Origin: Paenarthrobacter nitroguajacolicus
GTDB taxonomy: Bacteria; Actinomycetota; Actinomycetes; Actinomycetales; Micrococcaceae
Length of the DNA stretch: 64,000 nt
Assembly: GCF_007786235.1 (NCBI RefSeq)
Contig: NZ_VNFK01000008.1
Coordinates: forward strand, 124,001-188,000
Reading direction: 5' to 3'
In this document: positions 34,707-43,801 of the stretch, in pieces
How the letters are laid out: each line of letters begins with the position of its first letter
Numbering within the stretch: position 1 is the first letter of the stretch
Notes under the pieces: generated by a model
What the model was told of the DNA's origin: nothing
The model's input: the letters and a program-made list of their open reading frames with translations, nothing else
The model's database searches: none
Translations under genes and position numbers: made by a program

Positions 34707-36162
34707 CTGCCAACATCCCTTCGCAACTGCGAAGGACCACCCGGCAGGCGTCCAGCGCCGTCGGCTCAGTCAGCGGGTTTTCTGCGATCAACCGCCAACG
34801 GTTCAGCGCGCTCCGCGCCGCGTCGCTAATGTCGACGGGACCAGCTTCCGGTGCCAAGCCAAGCCGCAGGGCTGGGCCGCTGCCGCGTCCACCCACCAAG
34901 CGTTCGGCTTCCGCCTCCCGTTCTTCACCCAGCCCAACGCCACCTGTGCGCAGCGTCGCCAGGAGCTTCAACTCCCTGAACTCATGGGCACCGGCTTGAA
35001 GCCGCTCCAACGCCGCTTCCAGCGGTGCGGTGCGCTCCTTGGGTGAGTCGCGCAGCAATGACTCCAAACCAACGACGGCGGCCCGTGCCTTGAGCGCGCC
35101 AGCCCGCGATTGAAAGAGGTACCCCACGGTGTCGAGCAGTACGCCCAAGCCGCTGCGCCGTGCGAGATCGTGGGCCAACTCAGTGGGATTGTTGGTTCCG
35201 CCCCGGATCAGGGCAACGCCAAGGCGGATCCCGAACAGTCCGAACCTTTGGACCAAGGAGGCTTTGGTGGCGGGGTCGAGTCCTGCAGGCTCCGTGATTC
35301 GCACAAAACGGTCTGCGGACAGCATCATGCGTTCCCGCTGGTTCCTGTCCAGCTGTGCCAACAGCATCAACGCCTCAAAATCCGATTGGCGCATGGTCCG
35401 TGAGCTTTGCGCCAACAGTCCGGCTACGGGGACTACACCCAGTGCGAGGGGCTTGAGGTTCTGGTCCCGGCTGTACCTGTCGGCGATGACGGCCGCGGAG
35501 ATCAGGGAATCGATCCTTCCGGCACCGATCTCGTCCGCTCTGCAGAGGACGGCCAAGGCGTTCACGGTACCGGATTGCCCCGCGGCGGTGTCTTTGAAGG
35601 ACTCCAGGAAGCGAACGTCGGAAGCGTGCAGGTGTCGCATGAGGTAGATGACGGCGTCTGCCGCCGCGGGAGCATCTTCCGGGAGGAGGAATGCCGTGGA
35701 CCGGCTGGACACGTCCTGCGACAACGAGGCAATGCCAGGGGTATCGATCAGCGTGAGGTCACGCAGGCCGGCCGATGGCCAATCAACAACGAGCCGCTCC
35801 ACGTCCCGTGCTTGGTATCCCCCCAAGGAAAACACCAAGCGGCCGTTCTCGCGGGTCACCGGCAGCGACTGCGGCCCGCCCACGAAGGGATAGAGCGTAA
35901 TGCGGGACGTGTGCCCATACCGATACCACGTGACGATCCTGGTGCACTCCCCAGCATCGGTGGGTGCTATTTCCTCCCCGATGATCGCGTTGAGGAGGGT
36001 CGACTTGCCGGCCTTGACCATGCCCGCCACGGCAATGCGGAGCGGCCCCGCAAGCCTGTCGTCGAGCTCGTCCAGCACGGCCAGCGCTGCAGCATCGTCC
36101 TGGAAGACGTCCCTTGCCTGCCGGAGCAGGTCTGAGGCTCCGGCGATGCCTGCCTCAGTCAT
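34687..36162 (-). CDS. Dynamin-like GTPase, IniC-like
   Basis: 491 residues, close to mycobacterial IniC (about 493). GTPase motifs: G1 GMVKAGKSTLLN, G2 Thr in ECTRIVTWYRYGHTSR, G3 DTPGIASLS, and a degenerate G4 CRADEIG. The C-terminal half is helical, with no clear membrane insertion segment. Its ATG overlaps the stop of the larger dynamin-like gene (ATGA), so the pair is co-translated. Bacterial dynamin pairs usually form hetero-oligomers on membranes; in mycobacteria IniA/IniC respond to cell-wall damage. Confidence 0.85.
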   Translation of the reverse strand: MTEAGIAGASDLLRQARDVFQDDAAALAVLDELDDRLAGPLRIAVAGMVKAGKSTLLNAIIGEEIAPTDAGECTRIVTWYRYGHTSRITLYPFVGGPQSLPVTRENGRLVFSLGGYQARDVERLVVDWPSAGLRDLTLIDTPGIASLSQDVSSRSTAFLLPEDAPAAADAVIYLMRHLHASDVRFLESFKDTAAGQSGTVNALAVLCRADEIGAGRIDSLISAAVIADRYSRDQNLKPLALGVVPVAGLLAQSSRTMRQSDFEALMLLAQLDRNQRERMMLSADRFVRITEPAGLDPATKASLVQRFGLFGIRLGVALIRGGTNNPTELAHDLARRSGLGVLLDTVGYLFQSRAGALKARAAVVGLESLLRDSPKERTAPLEAALERLQAGAHEFRELKLLATLRTGGVGLGEEREAEAERLVGGRGSGPALRLGLAPEAGPVDISDAARSALNRWRLIAENPLTEPTALDACRVVLRSCEGMLAAMPAAR

Positions 36163-38048
36163 CCCGCCGGTACCGCCGATTGCGTGGTGGGCGCACCTTT
36201 TTGCGCCGGTGGAACGTCCTGCAGTTGCTGCGCGGCCTTGCCCAGCGCGTCCACGGACTTGAGTTGGCTTCGTATCTCCTTGATCCTCAGGTCCCGTTCC
36301 ACGGCATACGTCGCTGCAGCCTTCTGGGCGGCAGCCACGGATTCCGTGAGGGAGCGGTGATGCTCTTCGGCGATCTCGGTGAAGTGGTCACGTGTGGCGC
36401 GCTGGACCATCCGCAGCCTGTCTTTGAGTTGCTTTCCCACCTGGAACACCACGTCATCCACCTGTTTGCGGACCAGGACCTTAGCCTCCGCCTGACGCCG
36501 CTTCAACCGGGCTTCCTGTTCCTCCCTGTAGGCCTTCCTGCCCAGTAGGAGCCCCGCACCCACAGACAGGGGGTTGATGAGGGCCATTCCAAAAATACCG
36601 GTCAGGAGGCCGAACATCAGGACTCCACCGTAGGACCCTCGCATGCCAATCAGCACCTTCTGCAATGGACCCAGTCGCCCGTCCTCCATGCCCTGCAGAT
36701 CGGCCACCGGGTCCAGCACCCCTCCCGTGTCGGCCACATTCAGTGCCGGAAGGGCAACCTCTTCCTCAGAGAAATGCTCCGCAACCTGGCCGGCCAACCA
36801 TTGGGACCGCTCGCTTGTCCATACGAACGTTTCGGACACTGCCGCGGCTGTGCTCTGTTCCAGCCACTGGGTGAACTGTTCCCAGGCCGGGCCGGGGTCG
36901 CCGTTGTCTATGGCTGTTTCGGCTTCGCGTTGGATCCGGCGAAGCCTGTCCTTCAAGTCGTATTCCATGTCTGCTATGAGGTCTCCGATGCCGTCGTTGA
37001 GGGTGATCTGCCATCGGGCGGAACGCTTGCGGAGGGCATCGGCGTCCTCCTTCGCAGCCTTAAGGCCCGCGATCATTTGCGGGGTTCCCTCGGGATTCTC
37101 CAAGGCTCCGAGCTCCGATTGCAGGGCCAGGCTCAGGTGCTCCGTCACAGACAGGATGTCGTGGCCAACGGAGCGTCGCTGAATCCGTGCGGCACCGCCC
37201 ACCACTGTGTTCCGCAGGTACCCGATCAATGCGGGAAAGCCGGATTCTTCGTTGAGTTCGGTGTCCTGGAGCCGCGCTGCCTGGAGCCGCAGCTCGGAGG
37301 AGACCGGAAACAACGGCACCTCCGGCGCCACATCGGCCAGGTGCCGCTTATCCAGATCCGCGATCTGCCGCCAACTCGGATAGAGATCGGTTTTGGACAG
37401 CACGCAGACAACGTTGGGACTGACGCGCATGGCCTGGCCAAGGAATCGCATTTCCGGTTCGGTGTATTCCTGGGAAGCGTCGGAGACGAACACCATTGCG
37501 TGCGCTGAGGGCAGTGCCGTCAGGGTGGTCAGGGTGTGCGTTGAACCCAGGCCGCCAACGCCTGGAGAGTCCACAATGGACAATCCGCCTGCGAGCAGCT
37601 TTCGCGGGAGCGAGACTTCGGCCGCCACGATGTTTTTCGTATTTCCCGGATTACCCTTCTCCGACACATACTCCGCGAGGTCGTCCAGTTGGACGGGTTG
37701 CCGTTCAAGCCCGGCTTCGGCTCCAGCGACGTCACCTTCCACCCCGCCATCGGCCCGGTTTCCGTCCTGGCCGGGAACCAGGACTACGGCCGACGCCGGG
37801 TCCCCCTGCCGTACGACCGTGGGCACGGAGGTGGCAATGTCGTCATCCACCGGGCACACTGGGGCGTTGACCAGGGCATTGATGAGCTGGCTCTTGCCTT
37901 GCTTGAACTCTCCCACCACGATCACGCGGACGCTGGGATCCTGCAGGCGCTTGAGGGTGTTCTCCAACCGCCGCCTCAGGTCGTTCCTCTCCCCCACCAA
38001 GGCCATGGCCTGCTGCACCAACGTGGTCATGTTTACTGGTTCCGCCAC
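36159..38048 (-). CDS. Dynamin-like GTPase, IniA-like
   Basis: 629 residues, near mycobacterial IniA (about 640). G1 VVGEFKQGKSQLIN, G2 Thr in IATSVPTVVRQ, G3 DSPGVGGLGST, G4 LSKTDLYPSW. Residues about 470-510 hold two close hydrophobic segments (GVLMFGLLTGIFGMALINP, SVGAGLLLG) that can serve as a membrane paddle, flanked by long coiled-coil helices. GTG 38048 is chosen because AAAGGA lies six bases upstream; ATG 38030 is possible. Middle gene of an IniB - IniA - IniC-like operon. Confidence 0.86.
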   Translation of the reverse strand: MAEPVNMTTLVQQAMALVGERNDLRRRLENTLKRLQDPSVRVIVVGEFKQGKSQLINALVNAPVCPVDDDIATSVPTVVRQGDPASAVVLVPGQDGNRADGGVEGDVAGAEAGLERQPVQLDDLAEYVSEKGNPGNTKNIVAAEVSLPRKLLAGGLSIVDSPGVGGLGSTHTLTTLTALPSAHAMVFVSDASQEYTEPEMRFLGQAMRVSPNVVCVLSKTDLYPSWRQIADLDKRHLADVAPEVPLFPVSSELRLQAARLQDTELNEESGFPALIGYLRNTVVGGAARIQRRSVGHDILSVTEHLSLALQSELGALENPEGTPQMIAGLKAAKEDADALRKRSARWQITLNDGIGDLIADMEYDLKDRLRRIQREAETAIDNGDPGPAWEQFTQWLEQSTAAAVSETFVWTSERSQWLAGQVAEHFSEEEVALPALNVADTGGVLDPVADLQGMEDGRLGPLQKVLIGMRGSYGGVLMFGLLTGIFGMALINPLSVGAGLLLGRKAYREEQEARLKRRQAEAKVLVRKQVDDVVFQVGKQLKDRLRMVQRATRDHFTEIAEEHHRSLTESVAAAQKAAATYAVERDLRIKEIRSQLKSVDALGKAAQQLQDVPPAQKGAPTTQSAVPAG

Positions 38049-38178
38049 GGTCTGTCCTTTGCTCGCTGCCGGTGTGCTTCCGGGAGGCCACGAAGTGCCC
38101 GACAAACGGTTTTCCGCCTGCCGGGCACTGCTGGGGTGTCGCGTCGTAGATCGCTACGCCATCTGGAACACGGTGTTC

Positions 38179-39375
38179 CTAGTCGATGTCCACGTCGTTC
38201 TTGGCCACGACGATCGAATCGTCAATGTCGTTGTATTCGACATCAACATCGAGCTCGTTGTCGGCAATGACGGTGTTGTCCTCCACGTTGGTGTAGTCCA
38301 CATCCAACTCGTTGTCCTGGATAACCGTGGAATCGTAGTTGACCTGCACGTCTTCGACGTCGATTTCCTTGGAGTTGTCGATTTCCAGTTCGTTGTCCTG
38401 GACCACGATGGACTCGTTGATGAGCTGAACGTCCTCGACGTCCACGTCAGTGGAGTTGTCGTTGAACGAGTCGGCCACGTTGACGGAGTTGTCCGAATTA
38501 TCCGAGTTGTCCGAATTGTCCACCGAGTTGTCATTGAACGAATCCGAAACATTGACGGAGTTGTCCGAGTTGTCGGTGTTGGTGGAGTTGTCTTCGTTGA
38601 AGGAGTCCTCGATGTCGACGTCAACGTCAACGTCCGTGTTGTAGGAGTCGTCCGTGTTGTAGGAGTCCTTGGTCACCGAGTGATCGTCGTTGAACGAATC
38701 CTTGACCTCGATGTCGGTGTTGCCAATTTCGACGTCCCCATCGCCCGACTCGTTGACGTTCACCGAGTTGTCCGTTGAGTGGTCATCGTTGTTGGTGGTG
38801 GTTGTGTTGCCGGAGTCCTTGACGTCGTCGCCGGCAGCGATGGCTCCGTCACCGGAGGCAACAACTGCGTCCTGGTTGAAGAGCTGCGTGACATCACCGT
38901 CGGCCCAGATATTCTGGTTGACCGACTGATCGGTGATGGTGTCCCGGTCGTCGATGTTGGTGGTGTAGGAGTAGTTGTTCACCACGTGCACCAGTTGCTG
39001 AACAGCGTGAGCGTGGTCGTCCCAATCACCACCGCCGCCACCGCCACCGCCATGGCCGTGATCGTCGTCGTCATCATGGCCGTCCCAGCCACCGCCGCCA
39101 CCGCCGTGGCCATGATCGTCATCGGGACGTCCACCGCCGCCAGTGGAGCCGTGATTGCCGCCGGTGTTGTATTCCCGGTCAAACGACGAACGTGCGTTGA
39201 TGGGTGCATAGTCCAGGACCACCGGACGAGCTGCGTCGACGTCTGCCGAGGAAACGTCCCGGAGTCCAGCTGCGGCGAGGGCCGCTTCCGGATCACGCAC
39301 GAAATCTTCGGCTGCGTCAGGATCGTTGAACAGGCTCATCAGGAACTGCACGAGCTGTTGTGCGAGTGTAGGCAT
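38179..39375 (-). CDS. IniB N-terminal domain protein with acidic Asn/Asp/Ser/Val repeats
   Basis: 398 residues. Residues 1-60 resemble the IniB N-terminal domain (LVQFLMSLFNDPDAAEDFV, DPEAALAAAGLRDVS). Residues 72-123 are almost only Gly, Asp and His (DDDHGHGGGGGG type). From about 130 the chain is low-complexity, with alternating beta-like V/I and N/D/S: DSFND recurs at least three times (a DSFNE variant is also present), DNSDNSDNS runs, and QDNELE/QDNELD/ADNELD units at the end. Basic residues are nearly absent. There is no signal peptide and no cysteine. It could be a beta-solenoid or a disordered metal-binding polymer. It is the first gene before the two dynamin-like GTPases. Confidence 0.82.
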   Translation of the reverse strand: MPTLAQQLVQFLMSLFNDPDAAEDFVRDPEAALAAAGLRDVSSADVDAARPVVLDYAPINARSSFDREYNTGGNHGSTGGGGRPDDDHGHGGGGGGWDGHDDDDDHGHGGGGGGGGDWDDHAHAVQQLVHVVNNYSYTTNIDDRDTITDQSVNQNIWADGDVTQLFNQDAVVASGDGAIAAGDDVKDSGNTTTTNNDDHSTDNSVNVNESGDGDVEIGNTDIEVKDSFNDDHSVTKDSYNTDDSYNTDVDVDVDIEDSFNEDNSTNTDNSDNSVNVSDSFNDNSVDNSDNSDNSDNSVNVADSFNDNSTDVDVEDVQLINESIVVQDNELEIDNSKEIDVEDVQVNYDSTVIQDNELDVDYTNVEDNTVIADNELDVDVEYNDIDDSIVVAKNDVDID

Positions 39376-39413
39376 TGGATTGCTCCCTCAAATTCTGTGA
39401 TGGATGGTAAATG

Positions 39414-39433
39414 GCCCGGCGCCTTTGCCGGGC
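39414..39433 (-). promoter_or_regulatory. Hairpin in the iniB-like leader
   Basis: Stem GCCCGGC / GCCGGGC with a six-base loop, 38 bases upstream of the IniB-like start codon. No U-run follows. It may be the luxR terminator or a leader structure. Confidence 0.4.
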
Positions 39434-39506
39434 TCCCATTCAACGTATTGCCGGGCCTCCGGACCGGGCATCGGGGGTGGCCCCCCTACCGTCCGCCCGG
39501 TGGTTA

Positions 39507-39542
39507 GGGGGTGCCGGGGGTTTCCGTTAGGGGGTGGAGGGG
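39507..39542 (+). promoter_or_regulatory. Candidate G-quadruplex upstream of the iniB-like gene
   Basis: Four G-runs on the + strand (GGGGG at 39507, 39516 and 39530, GGGG at 39539) with loops of 4, 9 and 4 bases. It lies in the 175-base gap between luxR and iniB-like genes; the opposite strand is the coding strand of both. Confidence 0.45.
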
Positions 39543-39550
39543 ATTGCGAC

Positions 39551-41623
39551 TCACGGGGGTGGGTACCCATCCCCCAAGGCAAGGCGCAGGCGGACCAGCA
39601 GTTCTGAGCGGTTCTCTGCCCCCAGGCGCCGCCGCATCCGTGCCACATGGTGCTCCGCCGTCCGGGGGGAGATGTAAATGGCTTCCCCTATCTCCCTATA
39701 CGTCTTGCCCTCCAGGAGCAGCCGCCCCACCTCACGTTCCCGGGCACTGAGCCCCGACGGTTCGGGACCCCCGGCGTTTTCGGCAAGCACCGGCCCCTGT
39801 CCTGCCGCGAGTGAATCTTCCACCCGCTCGGAAATTCCTGCCATCGGGGCAGCGGCTTGCGGATGGATGTCCCTGGCACATGCCAGCAGCCTCACCATGT
39901 CGCGCCGCTCGTCAGCATGCGCGGCGGCATGACCCGCCAAGCGTGCCCCTTCCCACGGCATTCCGACGGCGGCCAACCCACGGGCCGCTGTTTCGACGTC
40001 GGACGCTTCAAACCTGCCGGCCAGCACGGAAACCCACGCCTTGCCGCCCGCGGCGAGGACGGATGCCAGATGGCTGCGCTCGGAGGCACGGACCAGCGCG
40101 GCAGCGTGCGGGGCAAGCTCCGCGGGGCTTTCACTGAGCAGGGCAGCCTGCACCGCCGCCCAGTGCAAGGACACCGACCAAAACGGCGGATTTCCCAGCC
40201 GTCCCAACAGGTCCCAGACACCGTCAATGTAATGGGAAACATGGCGGGTTTCCCGCAGTCGCGCCGCCGTAATCATCAGTTCGCCCCAAGGCAGGAGACT
40301 GTAAAGATCCACAGCCACGTGCATCATGGCTTCACGGGCCCGATCCCACGCAAGCACCAGTTCGTGGACTTCGCCGCCGCGGCGGGCCAGGCCTACATCC
40401 AAGGCGGCCAACAGGAACGCATCCCGCGGCGCCAGGGACCAATGGTTGGCCTTCACGGCCTCGTTGATAGCCAACCGTGCTTCGTCGGGATTGTCCTGCT
40501 GCATCCCGGACCATGCCTGCAGGAGGAACAGTCTGGGGCGGGAAGCATCCCCGCCCTGCCCTGACGCCAACGCAGCTTTGAGCACGCTCTCCGCTACGGC
40601 GGGCTCGCCATGGTGAAGGGCGCACAAGGCAGCCAAGGCAGCGGGGGTCTCGGGCATGGGTATCGGTGCGCCTGCCGCGTTCATCATGTCCGAGGCCCTG
40701 ATGAGTTCCGGCAGCGCCAGTTGCGGTGCGTCTCCCAGGGTCCGACGAAGCCCTTCCTGGGTGAGTGATAATGCCACCGCCAGGAGCGTGGGCGAACCGG
40801 CCGGAGTCTGGGCTGCCAAGAGTTCTTCCGCTGCAGCCGCGTTGCCTGAACCAATCATGGCCACCGCAGCCAACGGGGCCGAACCCTCTATTCTGTCCGG
40901 TCCCAACCATTTATAGGTATCCGCGCCGCGGGACAGCATTCCGCGCTGGGCCCACACAGCAGCTGCCACATCCACACCCAGGCGAAGCTCCGGTGGCTCA
41001 GGCAGGGCAAGGAGCCGGTCCACCAACCTGCCGGCTGCGTCCAAATCACCAGTGGCCGCTGCCGCCTGGGCGCGCCTTGCCGCATTGGCGAGATCCTCTC
41101 CGCCCGCCATGACTGCTTCGGCGTAGAGATCCGCCGCCATCCGCGGGTCCGCTTCCAAGATCTTGTCCGCTGACCGCTCCAGCTCGTCGGCAACACGGGA
41201 ATCCTGCAGCCCGCTCCGGGCGAGGTCCCGGGCCAGGTCACCCAGGGATCGGCCCTCTTCCAGGACTTTGTCCACCAGTTCCCTCTGCAGTGCATGGATT
41301 CGACGCACCGGAGTGCCGTTCAGCAAGGCATATTGGGCGGTCCCAACCACAGTTCCGTCCGGTAACAACAGACCTGCGTCCTTGGCTGAGGCGATCATCG
41401 AGTCCAGCCCGTCATGTTCTGCCAAAGCCGCAGGCAGCGGCGCCGGAATGGTGAAACCCACGGACAGGGCAAGAAGCAGTTCGCGGACCGCCGCGGAATC
41501 ACCCATCGATTCCGGGGCCGTGGCCCGGCGGGAATCTGCCGGATCCCCAGGGTCGGCTTCCTTCAGCGGGTGATCGTCGGCACCGGACGGCGACTGCCCG
41601 GGCTTATGGCCATGTCCCGTCAT
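39551..41623 (-). CDS. Large LuxR-type regulator lacking the STAND/AAA ATPase domain
   Basis: 690 residues. The last 65 hold a LuxR helix-turn-helix (LSAREREVGRLLLEGKTYRE, then IGEAIYISPRTAEHHVARM). The rest is helical TPR-like repeat sequence, as in the C-terminal part of MalT/LAL regulators. The first 120 residues match the winged-helix part that normally follows the ATPase (LLALSVGFTIPAPLPAAL, ALLNGTPVRRIHALQREL), but no Walker A or B motif exists anywhere. So it looks like a LAL regulator without its ATPase. It follows the Hsp70-like gene by three bases and precedes the iniBAC-like operon. Confidence 0.83.
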   Translation of the reverse strand: MTGHGHKPGQSPSGADDHPLKEADPGDPADSRRATAPESMGDSAAVRELLLALSVGFTIPAPLPAALAEHDGLDSMIASAKDAGLLLPDGTVVGTAQYALLNGTPVRRIHALQRELVDKVLEEGRSLGDLARDLARSGLQDSRVADELERSADKILEADPRMAADLYAEAVMAGGEDLANAARRAQAAAATGDLDAAGRLVDRLLALPEPPELRLGVDVAAAVWAQRGMLSRGADTYKWLGPDRIEGSAPLAAVAMIGSGNAAAAEELLAAQTPAGSPTLLAVALSLTQEGLRRTLGDAPQLALPELIRASDMMNAAGAPIPMPETPAALAALCALHHGEPAVAESVLKAALASGQGGDASRPRLFLLQAWSGMQQDNPDEARLAINEAVKANHWSLAPRDAFLLAALDVGLARRGGEVHELVLAWDRAREAMMHVAVDLYSLLPWGELMITAARLRETRHVSHYIDGVWDLLGRLGNPPFWSVSLHWAAVQAALLSESPAELAPHAAALVRASERSHLASVLAAGGKAWVSVLAGRFEASDVETAARGLAAVGMPWEGARLAGHAAAHADERRDMVRLLACARDIHPQAAAPMAGISERVEDSLAAGQGPVLAENAGGPEPSGLSAREREVGRLLLEGKTYREIGEAIYISPRTAEHHVARMRRRLGAENRSELLVRLRLALGDGYPPP

Positions 41624-41626
41624 GGG

Positions 41627-43627
41627 CTATACCGCCGAGAGCAGCGCTGGGTCCGGAACCGGGCTTGTTTCCGTTGGCAGGGGCGTGGGGTCGAGGGTAG
41701 CCGGCGGCGGTGTGGGCTCCTGGGTCACGGCGGGTTCCGGCGACGGCGGCGGGGGGTCCTGGGTGACCGAAGGCTCCGGCTGGGGCACGGTTGGTTCCGG
41801 TGACGGCGGCGGGGTGACTGGATCGGGCGGGGTGGTGGGGGGTGTTGTCGGTTCGGAAACGGGCGGCGTGGTGGGCGGCGTCGTCACCGGAGGAGGAGTC
41901 GGTCCGGTAGCCGCGCCTCCTGTGGGTTCGGGGGTGGGAGGCGACGTAGCTGGCGTCCCAGGAGTCGTGGGACTACCCGTTCCGGGCACAGCAGGCGCGG
42001 TGCTGCCTGTCCCACCGCCACTCGGGGTGGTGCTGGTGGCTGGCCCTCCGGCCGCCCCTGCCGCCGACCCCGATCCCGTCCCGGCACTGCCCTTCCCGGT
42101 ATTCGCAGTTCCTGGCCGAGCCGGGCTCTTCCCTGCACCCGTCCCAGCCCTTGTGACGCCGGCACCAACACTGGCTTCAAGTCCGGCAGCCGGGTTGCCG
42201 GCAGCGGCAGCGCCGCCTTGGGACTTGGCGGTCTGTGGCCCCGCACCTTGCGTACCGTCGTCGCGCATCACGTCGGCAGCTTGGTTGCCGAACATCGATG
42301 CCAGCAGGCCGGTGCTTTCAGGACTCTGGGCTGCCGTTGCCGTAGCAATGGTCAACGCGGTTGCGGCCACCGCCGCGGCCGCTGCCATCCGCACACGAGG
42401 CCGAGGGGCATGCCTCCCGGGCTTGTCGGAGGTTGCCTTCAGCGCGGTCAACGCAGGCGCGGACCTGACAACGTGTGGCCGTTCCACAGTGGAGCCCGCC
42501 GAAACGGCCTCGACATCGGCGTCGGCCGCGTCCACAACCCCGGCCCCTGTTGAGCGCAACCCAGCCACCGCCGCACCCAGGCAAATGGAGGACTTGGGAT
42601 CGGCGTCGACGGCGATTGGCCTGCCCAATTCCACCGAGATCATCTCGGCTACGAGGGGAATCCGCGAGGACCCGCCGATCAACAGCACAGCGCTCAGATC
42701 CTGCACCTCAACGTTGATGCTCCGCAAGCTTCGCTCCAGGGCATCCACGGTGTCCCGAAGGGGTGATTCGATCATCGCCTCAAACTCGGACCGCACCAAC
42801 CGGACGGACTGCTGGGTTCCCGGCAAGGCCACAGCCACGCTGGCTTCGCTGTCCATGGAGAGCGCTTCCTTGGCCTCCCGGCACTCCCGGCGCAGGCGCG
42901 AAAGAGCTGCCAGCGTTTCCGGCGAGCCGGGATCCAGGTTATCCGCGGCATCACCAAGGTGACCCAGGACGTGACGCAATACAGCGGCGTCGAAATCGGC
43001 GCCGCCCAAAGTTTCAATGCCGTCGGGACGGCCGAGCAGTTCGAAGTTCCCGGCGCCCACTTTGCGGAGGACCGCAGTGTCGAACGTACCGCCGCCGAGG
43101 TCGTACACCGCAATGGTGCTGCCGTTCTCCACACGGGTTTGGGAGGCATAGTGCAGGGCAGCTGCTTCGGGTTCGCTGATCAGCGTGACGTCATGCAGGC
43201 CCGCCACGTTCAGCGCTGCGAGAACCAGCGAGGTGCGGTGCTGACCCCACGCGGCGGGGTGCGTCATGATGATCGACGACGGCGAACTTCCCTCGCGCTC
43301 TTCGGCCCTGTCCACCACCCTTCTGGCCATGGTGGCGTAGACATCCTCAGCGGCCAGCCAGTCCTCACCCACGGCCAAGGGAACCGAGTCACCTATGCGG
43401 CGCTTGAATTCCCGGACCATCCGCTGGGGATGGTCCAATCCGCGTCGCTCGGCTGCCTCACCTACCAGTGTCCGGCCGTCGTCCGCATAGAAAAGCACTG
43501 AAGGCACGGCACTGCCATGCAATCCCAACGGAAGGATTTCAGGTGTAGGGGTTGGACTCTGGTCAGGCTTAACCAGGGCTGCTGCGGTAAAACTTGTCCC
43601 GACGTCAATGGCGAGAACATAGTTCAT
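41627..43627 (-). CDS. Membrane-anchored Hsp70-like ATPase with Pro/Thr-rich tail
   Basis: 666 residues. Residues 1-355 are an actin/Hsp70 ATPase: phosphate 1 AIDVGTSFTAAAL, phosphate 2 VYDLGGGTFDTAVL, SEPEAAALHYA, adenosine region LLIGGSSRIPLV. The peptide-binding domain of DnaK is missing. One hydrophobic segment (about 413-433) is followed by about 230 residues rich in Pro, Thr, Ser and Gly, presumably outside the membrane. The topology (cytosolic ATPase, one TM, extended outer tail) resembles a stalked sensor more than a folding chaperone. The LuxR gene follows after three bases, so the two are surely one operon. Confidence 0.87.
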   Translation of the reverse strand: MNYVLAIDVGTSFTAAALVKPDQSPTPTPEILPLGLHGSAVPSVLFYADDGRTLVGEAAERRGLDHPQRMVREFKRRIGDSVPLAVGEDWLAAEDVYATMARRVVDRAEEREGSSPSSIIMTHPAAWGQHRTSLVLAALNVAGLHDVTLISEPEAAALHYASQTRVENGSTIAVYDLGGGTFDTAVLRKVGAGNFELLGRPDGIETLGGADFDAAVLRHVLGHLGDAADNLDPGSPETLAALSRLRRECREAKEALSMDSEASVAVALPGTQQSVRLVRSEFEAMIESPLRDTVDALERSLRSINVEVQDLSAVLLIGGSSRIPLVAEMISVELGRPIAVDADPKSSICLGAAVAGLRSTGAGVVDAADADVEAVSAGSTVERPHVVRSAPALTALKATSDKPGRHAPRPRVRMAAAAAVAATALTIATATAAQSPESTGLLASMFGNQAADVMRDDGTQGAGPQTAKSQGGAAAAGNPAAGLEASVGAGVTRAGTGAGKSPARPGTANTGKGSAGTGSGSAAGAAGGPATSTTPSGGGTGSTAPAVPGTGSPTTPGTPATSPPTPEPTGGAATGPTPPPVTTPPTTPPVSEPTTPPTTPPDPVTPPPSPEPTVPQPEPSVTQDPPPPSPEPAVTQEPTPPPATLDPTPLPTETSPVPDPALLSAV

Positions 43628-43748
43628 AGCTACCTCGAAAAGAACACGGCGCGGCGCTAGCGGGCTGCATCACAAGCGGGTCCTCAACAAGTTAGCACTT
43701 GCTCAGGACCGGCAAAAGGCTCAGTTGCTGGACCGACTGGCCGTTTTC

Positions 43749-43763
43749 GAGGCGGTTCGCCTG
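43749..43763 (-). terminator. Hairpin after ccsB
   Basis: Small stem AGGCG / CGCCT with a three-base loop about 40 bases beyond the ccsB stop, next to a second weaker inverted repeat (CCTGAG / CTCAGG). No U-run. Low confidence. Confidence 0.35.
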
Positions 43764-43801
43764 AGTCGGAGGTAACGCCCCTGCTCAGGCCGGTTTGAGG
43801 C

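Noticed and set aside
43628..43801. CIRCE or HAIR heat-shock operator upstream of the Hsp70-like gene
   Set aside because: TTAGCACTT is present but there is no matching right half at the required spacing, and no HspR-type inverted repeat was found.
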